Source: Planctomycetota bacterium (GTDB taxonomy: Bacteria; Planctomycetota; UBA1135; GCA-002686595). Taken from it: a stretch of 64,000 bases of DNA. Shown piece by piece: positions 35,578-45,483 of this stretch. Position numbers and translations under genes: made by a program. Position 1 is the stretch's first letter; each line of letters begins with the position of its first letter. The notes below the pieces were generated by a model that was not told where the DNA came from, did not search any database, and saw nothing but the letters and a program-made list of their open reading frames with translations. Location of the stretch: positions 62,001 through 126,000 of the forward strand of contig JADJNY010000010.1 of assembly GCA_016714045.1 (NCBI GenBank), written 5' to 3'.

Positions 35578-37302
35578 TCACTCCACGATCTCGACCGCGA
35601 TCGCGACCGTCTCCGGGCCCGTGTCGGCCCCGTCGTACATCGAGAGGAAGACCTTCGCTTCGTCCGTCTTCGACGCGCGCAGCGCATCGGCCCACGCGGG
35701 CGGGATCGGCTGGTAGTAGAGCCGCGCGATCACCGTGAGCTTCCCGCTCGCGTCCTTCGGCAGCGCGATCGACGCGTGCACGACGTCGCCGCCTGGGCCG
35801 AAGTCCTGATCGCCGTCGACGCCGACGGGCCGCGTCTCGTCGGCGTGCGGGCCGTCCGCGCGCCAGCCGCGCGGAAGGAGGCGCGTGTCCTTCGCGAGCT
35901 TCGCCATGCGCGCGAGCGACGTCGTGCGCTTTCCGTCCGCGTCGTCCGCGAGCATCTCGTAGATCGGCACGTCCGTCGCGAGCGACACTTGGTCGACGTG
36001 GCGTTGCGCGAGCTCGTCCTCGAGCACCGCGATGCGGCCCTTCGCGTCGGGCGCGCCCGACGCGAACACCGTCGTCGAGCCGCTGCGCACTTCGAGCGCG
36101 AGCCACGCGCGGCGCGACGGGTAGCCCGACGGGAACTTGTGGCCCGTCTTGTTCGTGACCGCGACGTCGAACGCGAGGCGGCCCGCTTCGCGCGTCACGT
36201 GCGCGAGCTCGAGCGTCGCCGTCGCGTGCGCGAGCTGCGCGCGCGTCGCGGCCGCCATCGCTTCGAAGCTCGCCTTCGGCACGTCCGTGCCGAGCGCCGC
36301 GCCGTGCTTCGCGAACAGGTCGAGCAGGAGCGCGTTCCCGCCGACGAGCGCGTGTCCGCGGACCGGTGCGTGCGTCGTGATGTTGAAGTCGCGGCCGCCG
36401 GGGTTGTGTGCGATCTTCATCGGGCCCTGGTCGGGCATGTGGCACTCCTGGCACGTGCGCGACTCCGCCGTCTTGCCCGCCTCGTCGCTGTAGACGCTGT
36501 TCCTCCACTCCAAGTACGGCGCCTGCTCGAGGAACGCGTCCGCGTTCGGCGCGTGCGCCGTGTGGAGCGTGTGGCACGCGCCGCAGAGCGCGGAGGTCGA
36601 CACGTGCGGACCGTGCGTCGGCGTGTAGCCCGTGTGCATGCGCATCGGGCCGGTCGCGGGCGACGCGTAGGGCCCGAAGATGCGCTTCTCGGGCCGGATG
36701 TCGAGGTGACCGGCGAAGCTCGCCGGCGTCCCGAGGTTCTCGGGCTGCGCCTGGTGACACACCGTGCACGTGACGCCGTCCGTCGCGAGCGGTTCGTGCG
36801 CGAGCTCCGCGACGCTCGCGAGCGTCGCGTTCGCGATCCGCGCGTCGTGGTGCGCGGCGGGCGCGTGGCAGCGTGTGGAGAGCTCCTCGATCGCCGCGCG
36901 CGCGGCGGGCGCCGCCTCGACCTCGCGCGCGACCTGCGCGCGCCAGTACGGATCGCGGAAGGACTGCGCCATCGGCGTCGCCTTCCACAAGCCGTGCGGC
37001 GATGCATCGCTGCCCGTCGCGGTCGTCAGCGCCGTCGCGCGCGGGCTCTGGCTGTGGCACAGCGCGCACCGCGCGGCGGCGAGGAACGCGCTCGGCGCGG
37101 GCTTCGCCTTCGCCGCGGCCGGACCGTCGGCGATCGGGGACGTGGGCGCGTCGGCGCGCGCCTCCGGCGTTGCGCCCGGAGCCGAGTTCGGAGTCGCACC
37201 CGGCGCGGGCGCTGATGCGGACGGCGCGGACTCGGGAGCGGCGCACTGGAGCGCGACGAGAGCCGCGAGCGCGAGGGACGCGCGGAGGGGGAGGGAGCGC
37301 AT
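35578..37302 (-). CDS. secreted multihaem cytochrome c
   Basis: 574 residues with a signal peptide. Four c-type haem sites CXXCH are visible: CALCH, CTVCH, CGACH and CQECH. A fifth place reads STRCHAP, where the first Cys is replaced by Ser, so it is a degenerate or single-thioether site. Several free His residues could be distal ligands. The C-terminal 250 residues are a beta-rich domain containing TNKTGHKFPSGYPSRRAW, a motif common to cytochromes of the cytochrome c-554 type. A periplasmic electron transfer role is likely; partners are not encoded nearby. It converges with guaA. Confidence 0.85.
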   Translation of the reverse strand: MRSLPLRASLALAALVALQCAAPESAPSASAPAPGATPNSAPGATPEARADAPTSPIADGPAAAKAKPAPSAFLAAARCALCHSQSPRATALTTATGSDASPHGLWKATPMAQSFRDPYWRAQVAREVEAAPAARAAIEELSTRCHAPAAHHDARIANATLASVAELAHEPLATDGVTCTVCHQAQPENLGTPASFAGHLDIRPEKRIFGPYASPATGPMRMHTGYTPTHGPHVSTSALCGACHTLHTAHAPNADAFLEQAPYLEWRNSVYSDEAGKTAESRTCQECHMPDQGPMKIAHNPGGRDFNITTHAPVRGHALVGGNALLLDLFAKHGAALGTDVPKASFEAMAAATRAQLAHATATLELAHVTREAGRLAFDVAVTNKTGHKFPSGYPSRRAWLALEVRSGSTTVFASGAPDAKGRIAVLEDELAQRHVDQVSLATDVPIYEMLADDADGKRTTSLARMAKLAKDTRLLPRGWRADGPHADETRPVGVDGDQDFGPGGDVVHASIALPKDASGKLTVIARLYYQPIPPAWADALRASKTDEAKVFLSMYDGADTGPETVAIAVEIVE

Positions 37303-37505
37303 CCCAGGAAGCTACCGCGACCGCGGGCGCGAGCTCCATACGGGTTCCGCCCCCCGCGCGTGCGCGCTCGATCGCATACGCCCCTCGTCCCGCGCGTCCT
37401 ACGCCCTGCGTCCTCGGCGGCCTTCATCCGCACTTGATCGCGTCCGGTTCTCCTCACGTCGCGCGTCGATCGGCCCCGCCCTCGACGCCCCAAGGAACCC
37501 GCACC

Positions 37506-39358
37506 ATGCCCCGTCGCTTCACGCCCGAACGCGTCGACGAACTCATCGCGACGCTCGAAGCCCTGCACGCCGAAGCCCTGCGCGACGAGCACGCTCTCGC
37601 CGGCGAACTCGAGCTCGTCGCCCGCGCCCACCGCCCGAGCGCGCGCAACCTCGTCCACTACCTCGCGCTGCGCAACCACGACGTGCGCGCGCTGCAGTCG
37701 GACCTCTCGCGCCTCGGCCTCTCGTCACTCGGCCGAAGCGAAGCGCACGTGCTCGCGGCGATCGAGGCCGTGCTCGCCGCGCTGTACCGCATCGCGGGGC
37801 GCGCACCGGAGCCGCGGCCCGCGCTCCCGGTCGACTTCGACAGCGGTCCGGCCCTCCTCGCCGTTCATTCGACGGAGCTCTTCGGGCCGCCGCGCGGCAC
37901 GCGGTCGACGCGCCTGCTCGTGACGCTGCCGAGCGAGGCGGCGCACGATCCGACGCTCGCGCGCGAGCTCCTCGCCGCGGGCATGGACCTCGCGCGCATC
38001 AACGGTTCCCACGACGGACCCGCCGAGTGGGAAGCGATGTGCGCGCACATCGCGGCGGCGCGCGACGAGCTGGGGCGCCCGTGCCGACTGCTCTTCGATC
38101 TCGGCGGGCCGAAGCTGCGCACCGCGGGCTTCGAGGCCGGACCGCGCGTCGTCCACGTCGGACCGGAGCGCGACGCGCGCGGGCTCGTGCTGCGTCCTGG
38201 TCGCGTGCTGCTCTGGCCCGCGGGAGCGGCACGGCCCCCGCTCGGGGGCGTCGACGCCTGCCTGCCGTTGTCGGGCGACGGCTTGTCGGCGCTGTCGGTC
38301 GGCGACGTGCTCGCGTTCACCGACACGCGCGAGAAGCCGCGCGAGCTGCGCATCACCCGCCCGTTCTCCGCCGGCTGGATCGCCGAATCGGAGCAGTCCG
38401 CCTGGATCGAGGAGGGCTGCGCGTTCGCTCTCGGCGGGGCCGCGCGAGGACGATGGCGGGTCGAGGGCCTGGAGCCCGTCGCGGACGGGCTCCACCTGTC
38501 CGTGGGTTCGCGCCTGTGGCTGGTGCCCGAGGGCGGTCCGCACGAGCGGGACGGGACGCCGTGCATCGCCTGCACGCTGCCCGAGGCGCTCGCCGACGTG
38601 CGCGCGGGGAGCGCATCTTCTTCGACGACGGGAAGCTCGGCGGCATCGTCCGATCGATCGAGCCGGACGGCCTCGCCATCGAGATCACGAGCGCGCGCCC
38701 CGGCGGCGCCGTGCTGCGCGCCGACAAGGGCATCAACCTGCCCGACACGAAACTGTCGATCGCCGGGCGGACGGACAAGGACCGCGCGGACCTCGACGTG
38801 ATCGCGAGCCGTGCGGACCTCGTGGGGCTCTCGTTCGTGCGCAGCGCGGACGACGTGCTCGAGCTCGAGCGCGAGCTCGATCGTCGCGGCGCGTCCTCGG
38901 CCGGCATCCTGGTCAAGGTCGAGACGCGCCAGGCCTTCGACTACTTGCCGAGCATCCTGCTCGCGGGTCTGCGCTCGCCGCCCTTCGGCGTGATGGTCGC
39001 GCGCGGCGACCTCGCGGTCGAGGTCGGCTTCGAGCGGCTCGCCGAGGTGCAGGAGGAGATCCTGTGGCTCTGCGAAGCGGCGCACGTGCCGGTCGTGTGG
39101 GCGACGCAGGTGCTCGACAGCCTGACGCGCAAGGGTCAACCGTCACGCGCCGAGGTGAGCGACGCGGCGATGGGCGGGCGCGCGGAGTGCGTGATGCTGA
39201 ACAAGGGGCCGCACGCGGCGCTCGCGCTGCGCTTCCTCGACGACGTGCTCGGCCGCATGCAGCAGCACCAGACGAAGAAGCGCGCGCTCCTGCGGCGGCT
39301 GTCGGTCAGCGGCGTCGAGCGCATGCGGCACGCGGGGGCGCACACGCAGCATCCGTGA
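37506..39358 (+). CDS. pyruvate kinase-like protein with long N-terminal domain (frameshifted)
   Basis: About 618 codons. An N-terminal helical domain (about 1-115) with SARNLVHYLALRNHDVRALQ and LGLSSLGRSEAHVLA is typical of a long pyruvate kinase subgroup. Then come pyruvate kinase landmarks: LARINGSHDG, LFDLGGPKLRT, FFDDGKLGG, KGINLPDTKLSIAGRTDKD, ILVKVETRQAF, MVARGDLAVEVGFERL and VVWATQVLDSLTRKG. The regulatory C-terminal domain of ordinary pyruvate kinase is absent. The frame shifts at 38606-38609: one more G in that G run would join ALADVRAG directly to ERIFFDDGK. This fits an indel error. A role in phosphoenolpyruvate/pyruvate metabolism is likely, but activity is unproven for this subgroup. 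Confidence 0.8.
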
Positions 39359-39370
39359 GCTCGCTTTCGC

Positions 39371-39394
39371 GCCGCGCGCTCCGCCGCGCGCGGC
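39371..39394. terminator. hairpin between convergent genes
   Basis: A perfect 9-bp GC stem (39371-39379 with 39386-39394) encloses a six-base loop. It lies between the stop of the pyruvate kinase-like gene and the stop of the minus-strand gene at 39395, as expected for a bidirectional terminator, but there is no T run. Confidence 0.4.
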
Positions 39395-40570
39395 TCACTC
39401 GATCGCGAGCACGACCTCGAGCGTCGCGCCTTCGACGAGCTCGATTTCGCGCTCGACCGAGCGGCCGCTCGTCAAGCGGGCGACGAGCGTGAAGCGGCCC
39501 GCGGGGAGGAGCTCGGAGACTTGCGTCGTGCCGACCGTGAGCGCCGGGCGCACGTGCGTGCCCGCGGCGGACGTCGTGCCGAGCTCGTAGCGGAAGTCGG
39601 CGGGGAGCGGCGCGCGACCGGGGCGGCAGAGCTCGAGCGTCGCGCGGTGCGTGAAGAAGTCGAGGTTCCACTCGCCCTGATCGCCGAAGCGCGCGAGGAA
39701 CGCCGCGCGCTCGCGCTCGCCGATCGCGGCGTGCACGGTGAGCTTCAACCGCGCGCCGCCGGGGACGCGCGCCTCGACGCGCGTCGCGCGCCCGGGCTCG
39801 ACCGTCACGAGCTCCTCGACGCGGCCGGCGGCGCGTTCGCTCTCCAACGTGCCGTGATAGCCGACGGACGCCGCCCCCTCGACGACCACGCGGTACCGAC
39901 CAGCGGGGAGCTCGAACGTCGCTGGGGGAGACGCGCCCCACGCGAACGCTTCCTGCGCGAGGAGCTCGACGCCGGTCGCCGCGTCCTCGATCCGCACCGC
40001 GAGCGCGTCCGAGCGCGCGCCGCTCGCGAGCGCCGCGTCGACGAGCAGCGTCCCATTCGCCGGCGGCGTCGTGCACGCGAGCTCGACCTCGGTCCACTCG
40101 TCCGGGCGCACGAGGACGACGCGCGGCTCCCACGCCGCGTCGCGCGCCAAGAGGCCGACGACGTAGCGCCCGGGCTCGAGCCGTTCGAACGCGACGACGC
40201 CGGCGCGCTCCTGGGAACCCGCCATCACGGGCGAGACGTCGATCGCGCGCTCCTCCGGCGCGCGCTCGACGACGAGGCGCGCGCCGCTCGGCCAGGTCCG
40301 CCGCGCTTCGCTCCACGCGCTCTTCGCGAACTCGAGCCCGCCCGGCTCCGTCGCGCGCCCCTCGCCCGTCGCGCGCACGCGCAAGCTCCCGAAGCGCGGG
40401 GCTTCCCGGGGCGCCGCCGCGGGCGCGCGCGTCGACGCGGGGGGCGCCTCGAGCTGGCTCCGGGCGGCGAGCTCCGGCGCGAGGAAGGCGGCGGCCGCCG
40501 CCGCGAGGAACGCGAGCACGCAGGCGCCGCTCTGGGCGAGCGCGGCGGCGGGGAGGCGAGTGTTCGACAT
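39395..40570 (-). CDS. secreted or membrane-anchored protein of unknown function with beta-sandwich repeats
   Basis: 391 residues. One N-terminal hydrophobic segment (about 15-33), a Pro/Ala linker, then a series of beta-rich segments ending with turns such as FERLEPGRYVVGLLA, FELPAGRYRVVVEG and SELLPAGRFTLVARL. The repeated L-x-x-G-R-[YF]-x-V pattern is shared with carboxypeptidase-regulatory-like folds. I cannot assign a function. Structurally similar proteins occur at 19346 and 47417. A weak promoter lies 50-80 bases upstream. Confidence 0.6.
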   Translation of the reverse strand: MSNTRLPAAALAQSGACVLAFLAAAAAAFLAPELAARSQLEAPPASTRAPAAAPREAPRFGSLRVRATGEGRATEPGGLEFAKSAWSEARRTWPSGARLVVERAPEERAIDVSPVMAGSQERAGVVAFERLEPGRYVVGLLARDAAWEPRVVLVRPDEWTEVELACTTPPANGTLLVDAALASGARSDALAVRIEDAATGVELLAQEAFAWGASPPATFELPAGRYRVVVEGAASVGYHGTLESERAAGRVEELVTVEPGRATRVEARVPGGARLKLTVHAAIGERERAAFLARFGDQGEWNLDFFTHRATLELCRPGRAPLPADFRYELGTTSAAGTHVRPALTVGTTQVSELLPAGRFTLVARLTSGRSVEREIELVEGATLEVVLAIE

Positions 40571-40621
40571 GGGTTCGAGCTCGAAGTCGGGTCCGTGGCG
40601 GGAAACGCGCGGCGGAGGGCG

Positions 40622-40651
40622 AGCATAGAGCGACCTGGAGTTTTCTGCGAA
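40622..40651 (-). promoter_or_regulatory. possible promoter for the minus-strand gene at 39395-40570
   Basis: Read on the minus strand, TTCGCA (40651-40646) and TATGCT (40627-40622) are 18 bases apart, about 50 bases before the ATG at 40570. The -10 hexamer is the same as upstream of guaB. The -35 match is only four of six. Confidence 0.3.
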
Positions 40652-40725
40652 GTTCGTCCGGCGCGTGCTTTCGCCCCCTTCGCGGTATCCTCCCGCCTCC
40701 CTCCGACCCCGAACGGACCCACCCG

Positions 40726-41752
40726 ATGCTCACGACCTGGACCCGCCCGGCTTTTCTCTGCGCCCCGCTCCTCCTCGCGCTCGCACCCGTCTCCGACGAG
40801 CTCGCCTTCCACCCGAAGGCCGACGAGAAGGTCGAGCGCACGCTCGCGATCGAACTCGAGGTCGGCCTCGACGACGCCTCGCTCTCCGTCAACGGTCAGG
40901 AGATCGGCACCGAGGGCCTCGAAGGCCTGGACCAGCTCCACGCGCTCGTCCACGTCGGGATGACGACCACGGACACCTACGTGAAGTCGGCCGACGGGAA
41001 GCCGTTCGAGCTCCTGCGCGCCTTCGACGCGCTCTCCATGAAGACGGAGACGGGGGACGAGTCGAAGGACGACACGGACGTCGATGCCTTCGAGGGCAAG
41101 ACCGCGCGCTTCCTCTGGGACAAGGAGAAGAAGGACTACGCCAAGTCGTGGACCGAGATCGGGCCCGACGAGAAGGCGCTTCGAGGGGCTCCACCCCGAC
41201 ATGGACGTCGCGTGCCTCTTGCCCTCGGGCAAGGTGAAGGAGGGCGACACGTGGGAAGTGAAGGGTGAGGAGCTGGTCGGCCTCTTCTTCCCGGGCGGCC
41301 TCTTCCCCTCGAAGGACGACGAGTCGGAGGCGTCGGGCGGCCTCGCGGCGGAGAAGCTCCTCGCCGAGCTCGAGGAGAAGATGAAGTCGTTCACCGTGAC
41401 GTGCACCTACAAGGGCGCGCGCGAAGAGGGGAAGGACCAGCTCGGTGAGATCGCGTTCCAGTTCGACGGCGGCGTCGACCTCGACCTCGGCGAGCTGATC
41501 GCCGATGCGATCTCGGAAGGCGGCGGCGAGGACGTGCCCGACTTCGAGATGAAGACCGCGATGAAGATGAAGGGCGAGGGCATGCTGCACTGGCTCCTCG
41601 GCGCGGGCCGGCTCCACGCGATGAAGATGACCTCGGAGATCGGCCTCACGATCGAGGCGAGCGCGTCGATGGAGCAGGAGGGGCAGTCGCTCGACCTCGA
41701 GGCGCGCTTCTCCGCGAGCGGCACGGGCGAGTGGGAGATGACGGTGAAGTGA
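40726..41752 (+). CDS. secreted protein of unknown function (frameshifted)
   Basis: A short signal peptide (MLTTWTRPAFLCAPLLLALA) leads into an acidic protein of about 340 residues, rich in Glu, Asp, Lys and Leu, with no motif I recognise. The frame changes at about 41176-41182; downstream it continues as FEGLHPDMDVACLLPSGKVK to a normal end (GTGEWEMTVK). The full span is one base more than a multiple of three. A strong bidirectional hairpin follows the stop. Paralogues or close relatives were not seen in the window. Confidence 0.6.
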
Positions 41753-41775
41753 GCGCGGTCGTTCCTGGAACGAGC

Positions 41776-41804
41776 GAAGCTCCCCGCCTTGCGCGGGGAG
41801 CTTC
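41776..41804. terminator. bidirectional rho-independent-like terminator
   Basis: A perfect 12-bp stem (GAAGCTCCCCGC at 41776-41787 with GCGGGGAGCTTC at 41793-41804) encloses a five-base loop, CTTGC. GTTTCG follows on the plus strand. It sits between two convergent stops, at 41752 and 41861. This is the clearest terminator-like hairpin in the window. Confidence 0.7.
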
Positions 41805-41860
41805 GTTTCGGGGGCGAGTGAGGGTGCGCGGGGGGAGCGGGGCCGATCGAGCGCCGTCGC

Positions 41861-43336
41861 TCACGCGCCCTGCACGAGGCGCAGCAGGATCTCCTTCACG
41901 CGTTCGGGGTTCGCGGTGCCCTTCGAGGCCTTCATGACGGGGCCGAGCAGCGCGTTCAACGCCTGCGTCTTCCCCGCCTTCACGTCGGCGACGATCTTCT
42001 CCTTGCCGACGAGCGCTTCCTTGCACCACGCCTCGAGCTGGCCTTCGTCCTGCACCTGTTCGAGCCCCAGCGTCTTCACGAGCTCCTTCGGCCGGCCGCC
42101 GTCCTTCATGAGCACCCGGAGCACCTTGCGCGCCCCCGCGACGTTCACGGCACCTTCGTCGACGAGGCGGATCAGCTCCGCGAGGTCGTTCGGCTTCATC
42201 GCCATCGCGTCGACGTTCGGGACGCCGAGCGTCGCGTCCGCAAACTCGCGCGCGAGGTCGTTCGCGATCCAGTTCGCCGCGTCCTTGGGCTTCTGCGAGA
42301 GCCGCGCGACGACCTCGAAGAAGTCGGCGAGCGCGCGCGAAGCCGTCAGCACGCCCGCGTCGTAGGCGGAGAGGCCGAGCTCCTTCTGGTAGCGCTCGCG
42401 GCGCGCGTGCGGGAGCTCGGGGATGCACCCGCGGAGGCGTTCGATCTCGACCTTCGAGATCGTCACCGGCGGCAGGTCGGGTTCGGCGAAGTAGCGGTAG
42501 TCGTGCGCGCTCTCCTTCGAGCGCATCGTGCGCGTGACGTTCCGCGCGGGATCCCACAGGCGCGTCTCCTGCACGGGGAAGAGCTTGGGATCGCCGGACT
42601 CGTACGCCTCGATCTGGCGCCACGCCTCGTGCTCGATCGCGGCCTCGACGAACCGGAACGAGTTCAGGTTCTTGATCTCGACCTTCGTGCGCCAGGGCTC
42701 GCCCTCGGGCCGCATCGAGATGTTGACGTCGCAGCGCAGCTCGCCCTTCTCCATGTCGCAGTCGCTGACGCCGACGTATTGGAGGATCGCCTTGAGCGTC
42801 GTCAGGTACTCGACCGCCTCCGCGGCCGTGGTCACGTCCGCCTCGGTGACGGACTCGATCAGCGGGACGCCCGCGCGGTTCAGGTCGACGAGCGTCGTGC
42901 TGCCGCGGTCGTGGATCGCCTTGCCGGCGTCCTCTTCCATGTGGATGCGCGTGAGGCGGATGAAGCGGCCGTTCGAGAGCTGGATCCCGCCGCCCGTGCA
43001 GTACGGCTCGTCGTACTGGCTGATCTGGTAGCCCTTGGGCAGGTCGCAGTAGAAGTAGTTCTTGCGGTCGAACTTGCTCTTCGTCCGCACCTCGCAGCCG
43101 AGCGCCAACGCGGCGCGCACCGCGAGTTCGAGCGCTTCGCGGTTCAGGACGGGCAGCGTGCCCGGCTGCGCCGTGCACACGGCGCACGTCAGCGAGTTCG
43201 GCGGCGAGCCGAACTGGACCTCGCAGCCGCAGAAGAGCTTGGTGCGCGTGCCGAGCTGGCAGTGCACCTCGAGGCCGATCACGGGCACCCAGCGGACGCC
43301 CGTCTTCTTCGAGACGTAACCGGGTGTTGCGCTCAC
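41861..43336 (-). CDS. gatB: Asp-tRNA(Asn)/Glu-tRNA(Gln) amidotransferase subunit B
   Basis: The kinase-like subunit of the GatCAB complex, which corrects misacylated tRNA. 491 residues, normal length. The catalytic cradle is present (VIGLEVHCQLGTRTKLFCGC, Cys-rich zinc region with CAVCTAQPGTLPVLN, and DRKNYFYCDLPKGYQISQ), as are the helical and YqeY-like tail domains. The GTG start at 43336 has a strong GGGAGGT ribosome binding site and overlaps the gatA stop by four bases (GTGA). Confidence 0.96.
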   Translation of the reverse strand: MSATPGYVSKKTGVRWVPVIGLEVHCQLGTRTKLFCGCEVQFGSPPNSLTCAVCTAQPGTLPVLNREALELAVRAALALGCEVRTKSKFDRKNYFYCDLPKGYQISQYDEPYCTGGGIQLSNGRFIRLTRIHMEEDAGKAIHDRGSTTLVDLNRAGVPLIESVTEADVTTAAEAVEYLTTLKAILQYVGVSDCDMEKGELRCDVNISMRPEGEPWRTKVEIKNLNSFRFVEAAIEHEAWRQIEAYESGDPKLFPVQETRLWDPARNVTRTMRSKESAHDYRYFAEPDLPPVTISKVEIERLRGCIPELPHARRERYQKELGLSAYDAGVLTASRALADFFEVVARLSQKPKDAANWIANDLAREFADATLGVPNVDAMAMKPNDLAELIRLVDEGAVNVAGARKVLRVLMKDGGRPKELVKTLGLEQVQDEGQLEAWCKEALVGKEKIVADVKAGKTQALNALLGPVMKASKGTANPERVKEILLRLVQGA

Positions 43337-44837
43337 GCGGCACCTCCCTTCGCGGTCGAGACGTGGTGCGGCGGTCGCGCGCGGGCGAAGTCCGTCGCGC
43401 TCTCGAACGCGCGCGCGACGCGCAGGACGCGCGCATCGGCGCGCGCGCGCCCGACGAGCTGCAGGCCGATCGGCAGGCGTTTCCCGCCCTCGTCGACGAA
43501 GCCGCATGGAACACTGATCGCGGGCAGGCCCGCGAGGCTGACCGGCACGGTGAGCACGTCCGCGAGGTACATCGCCACGGGATCGTCCTTCTTCTCGCCG
43601 AGGCGGAACGCCGCGGTGGGCGACGTCGGGCCCGCGAGCACGTCGACGTGCTCGAACGCCTGCTCGAAGTCGCGCCGCAGGAGCGAGCGCACCTTGAGCG
43701 CGCGCCCGTACCACGCGTCGTAGTAGCCGGCGGACAGCACGTACGTGCCGAGCAGGATGCGCCGCTTGACCTCGGGCCCGAAGCCTGCGTCGCGGGTCGC
43801 GCCGTACATGCTCGCGAGCGAGCCGGAGCCGTCCTTGCGCACGCCGTAGCGCACGCCGTCGAAGCGCGCGAGGTTGCTCGACGCCTCCGCCGTCGCGACG
43901 ACGTAGTACGTGGGGATCGCGTAGTCCGTGTGGGGAGCGAGACGGGCACGAGCTCGGCGCCGAGCGCGCGCAGGGTCTCGAGCGCGCGCTCGCACGCGGC
44001 GCGCACCGGTCCCGCGAGCGTCGCGGGGAAGTGCTCCTTCGGCACGCCGACGCGCAGGCCGTCGAGGCGCTTCGCGTCGTTCGCGCGCTCCGCTTCGAAC
44101 GGCGGCGCGTCGAAGCACGTCGAGTCCATCGGATCGGCGCCCGAGATCACGCTCGTCACGAGCTCGAGGTCGCGCACGCTGCGCGCGAACGGGCTCACCT
44201 GGTCGAGCGACGATCCGAACGCGATCAGGCCGAAGCGCGAGACGGTCCCGTACGTCGGCTTGAAGCCGAACACGTTGCACAAGGCGGCGGGTTGACGCAC
44301 GGAGCCGCCCGTGTCGGAGCCGAGCGCGATCGGCACGATCCCGCTCGCGACGGCGACCGCGCTGCCCGACGACGAGCCGCCCGGCGTGCGCGTCTCGTCC
44401 CACGGGTTTCGCGTGGGGCCGAACGCGCTGTTCTCCGACGAGCTCCCCATCGCGAACTCGTCCATGTTCGCCATGCCGATCACGATGGCACCCGCGTCGA
44501 GCAGGCGCTGCACGAAGGTCGCGGTGTACGGCGGCGCGTAGCCCGCGAGGATCTTGCTCGCGCAGTTCGTCTCGACGCCGGCGAGGCACATGTTCGCCTT
44601 GAGCACGACCGGCACGCCGAAGAGCGGCCCCGGCTCGGCGCCGCCCTCGAGCGCGCGGTCGAGCTCCCTCGCGCGCGCGCGCGCCGCGTCGCGCTGCACG
44701 CGGAGCAGGATGCCGAGCCGCCGGTCGAGCGCGTCGACGCCCGCGAGCGCTTCGTCGACCGTCGCGAGCACCGTGCGCTCGCGCCGCACGATGGCCGCGC
44801 GCAGCGCCGTCGCGTCGAGCTCCGCGTACGCGCTCAT
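43333..44837 (-). CDS. gatA: Asp-tRNA(Asn)/Glu-tRNA(Gln) amidotransferase subunit A (frameshifted)
   Basis: The amidase subunit of GatCAB. The Ser-cisSer-Lys triad regions are visible: VLKANMCLAG (Lys), TPGGSSSGSAVAVA and GSDTGGSVRQPA. At 43932-43935 a run of four G on the plus strand (C on the coding strand) breaks the frame; one extra base there would restore LPHTDYAIPTYY, which is conserved in all GatA. The full span lacks exactly one base of 502 codons. Since the gene is normally essential where AsnRS or GlnRS is missing, an error in the sequence is the simplest explanation. The ATG at 44837 overlaps the gatC stop by four bases. Confidence 0.93.
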
Positions 44838-45145
44838 TCCTCGCCTCCGACCGTCTTCGGGACCGAGTAGAAGTCGCCGTCGCGCTCCGGCGCGCACGCG
44901 AGCAGGCGGTCGGCGCCCGGCGAGGGCCGGGGGACGTCGGGACGCGTCACGTCCGCGAGCGGCGCAGCGCCCGTCATCGGCTCCACGCCCGTGACGTCGA
45001 GGCGCGCGAGCACCTGGAAGTGCTCCAGCGTGCGCGCGAACTTGGCCGCGGCGTCCTCCACCTCGTGCTCCTCGAGCGCGAGCCGCGCGAGCGCGGCGAC
45101 GCGCCGCACCGTGTCGAGGTCGGTTCCCTGGTCGTGATCGTGCAT
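44834..45145 (-). CDS. gatC: Asp-tRNA(Asn)/Glu-tRNA(Gln) amidotransferase subunit C
   Basis: A 103-residue small subunit that holds GatA and GatB together. Typical features are the early V-R-R-V-A-x-L-A-R-L-x-L helix, the VEPMTG motif, and an acidic Gly-rich end (SVPKTVGGEE). It is first in the operon gatC-gatA-gatB, with ATGA overlap to gatA. This order and these overlaps indicate translational coupling. Confidence 0.93.
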   Translation of the reverse strand: MHDHDQGTDLDTVRRVAALARLALEEHEVEDAAAKFARTLEHFQVLARLDVTGVEPMTGAAPLADVTRPDVPRPSPGADRLLACAPERDGDFYSVPKTVGGEE

Positions 45146-45483
45146 GCGTTCCTCGGTCCTGGCGTCGCGCGGCGCGAGTGCCCGGCCGCGTCGAACGCGG
45201 CGGGATTCTACGCACGCGCTGGACGCGATCCACCAGGGAAGCGCGCGCGGCGGCCGGAGATCGGGCGGTTCGCGCGGCGACGGAGCGCGCGCGGCGGGGG
45301 ATCCGCGGAGGCGCGCTCCGTCGAGGGCGGCTCGCGGAAGGGCGACGTGCAGAGGGCGACTCGCAGAGAACGGCGCGCGGAGGGCGGCGACGGACGTCCG
45401 CGCTCCGCGGCCGAGGGCGTCGCCGCGTTCGTGCGCGCTCGAGGCGCTTGCTCCGACTCGCGGGCGCGCCTACCGTGAGCGCG
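45146..45483. other. gene-free region between divergent gatC and a membrane protein gene
   Basis: 338 bases with no supported gene. The region should hold promoters in both directions, but no convincing hexamer pair was found. Confidence 0.4.

Noticed and set aside
43925..43945. Programmed ribosomal frameshift in gatA
   Set aside because: No slippery heptamer with a following structure is evident, gatA is not known for it, and similar breaks at G or C runs occur in unrelated genes of the window.
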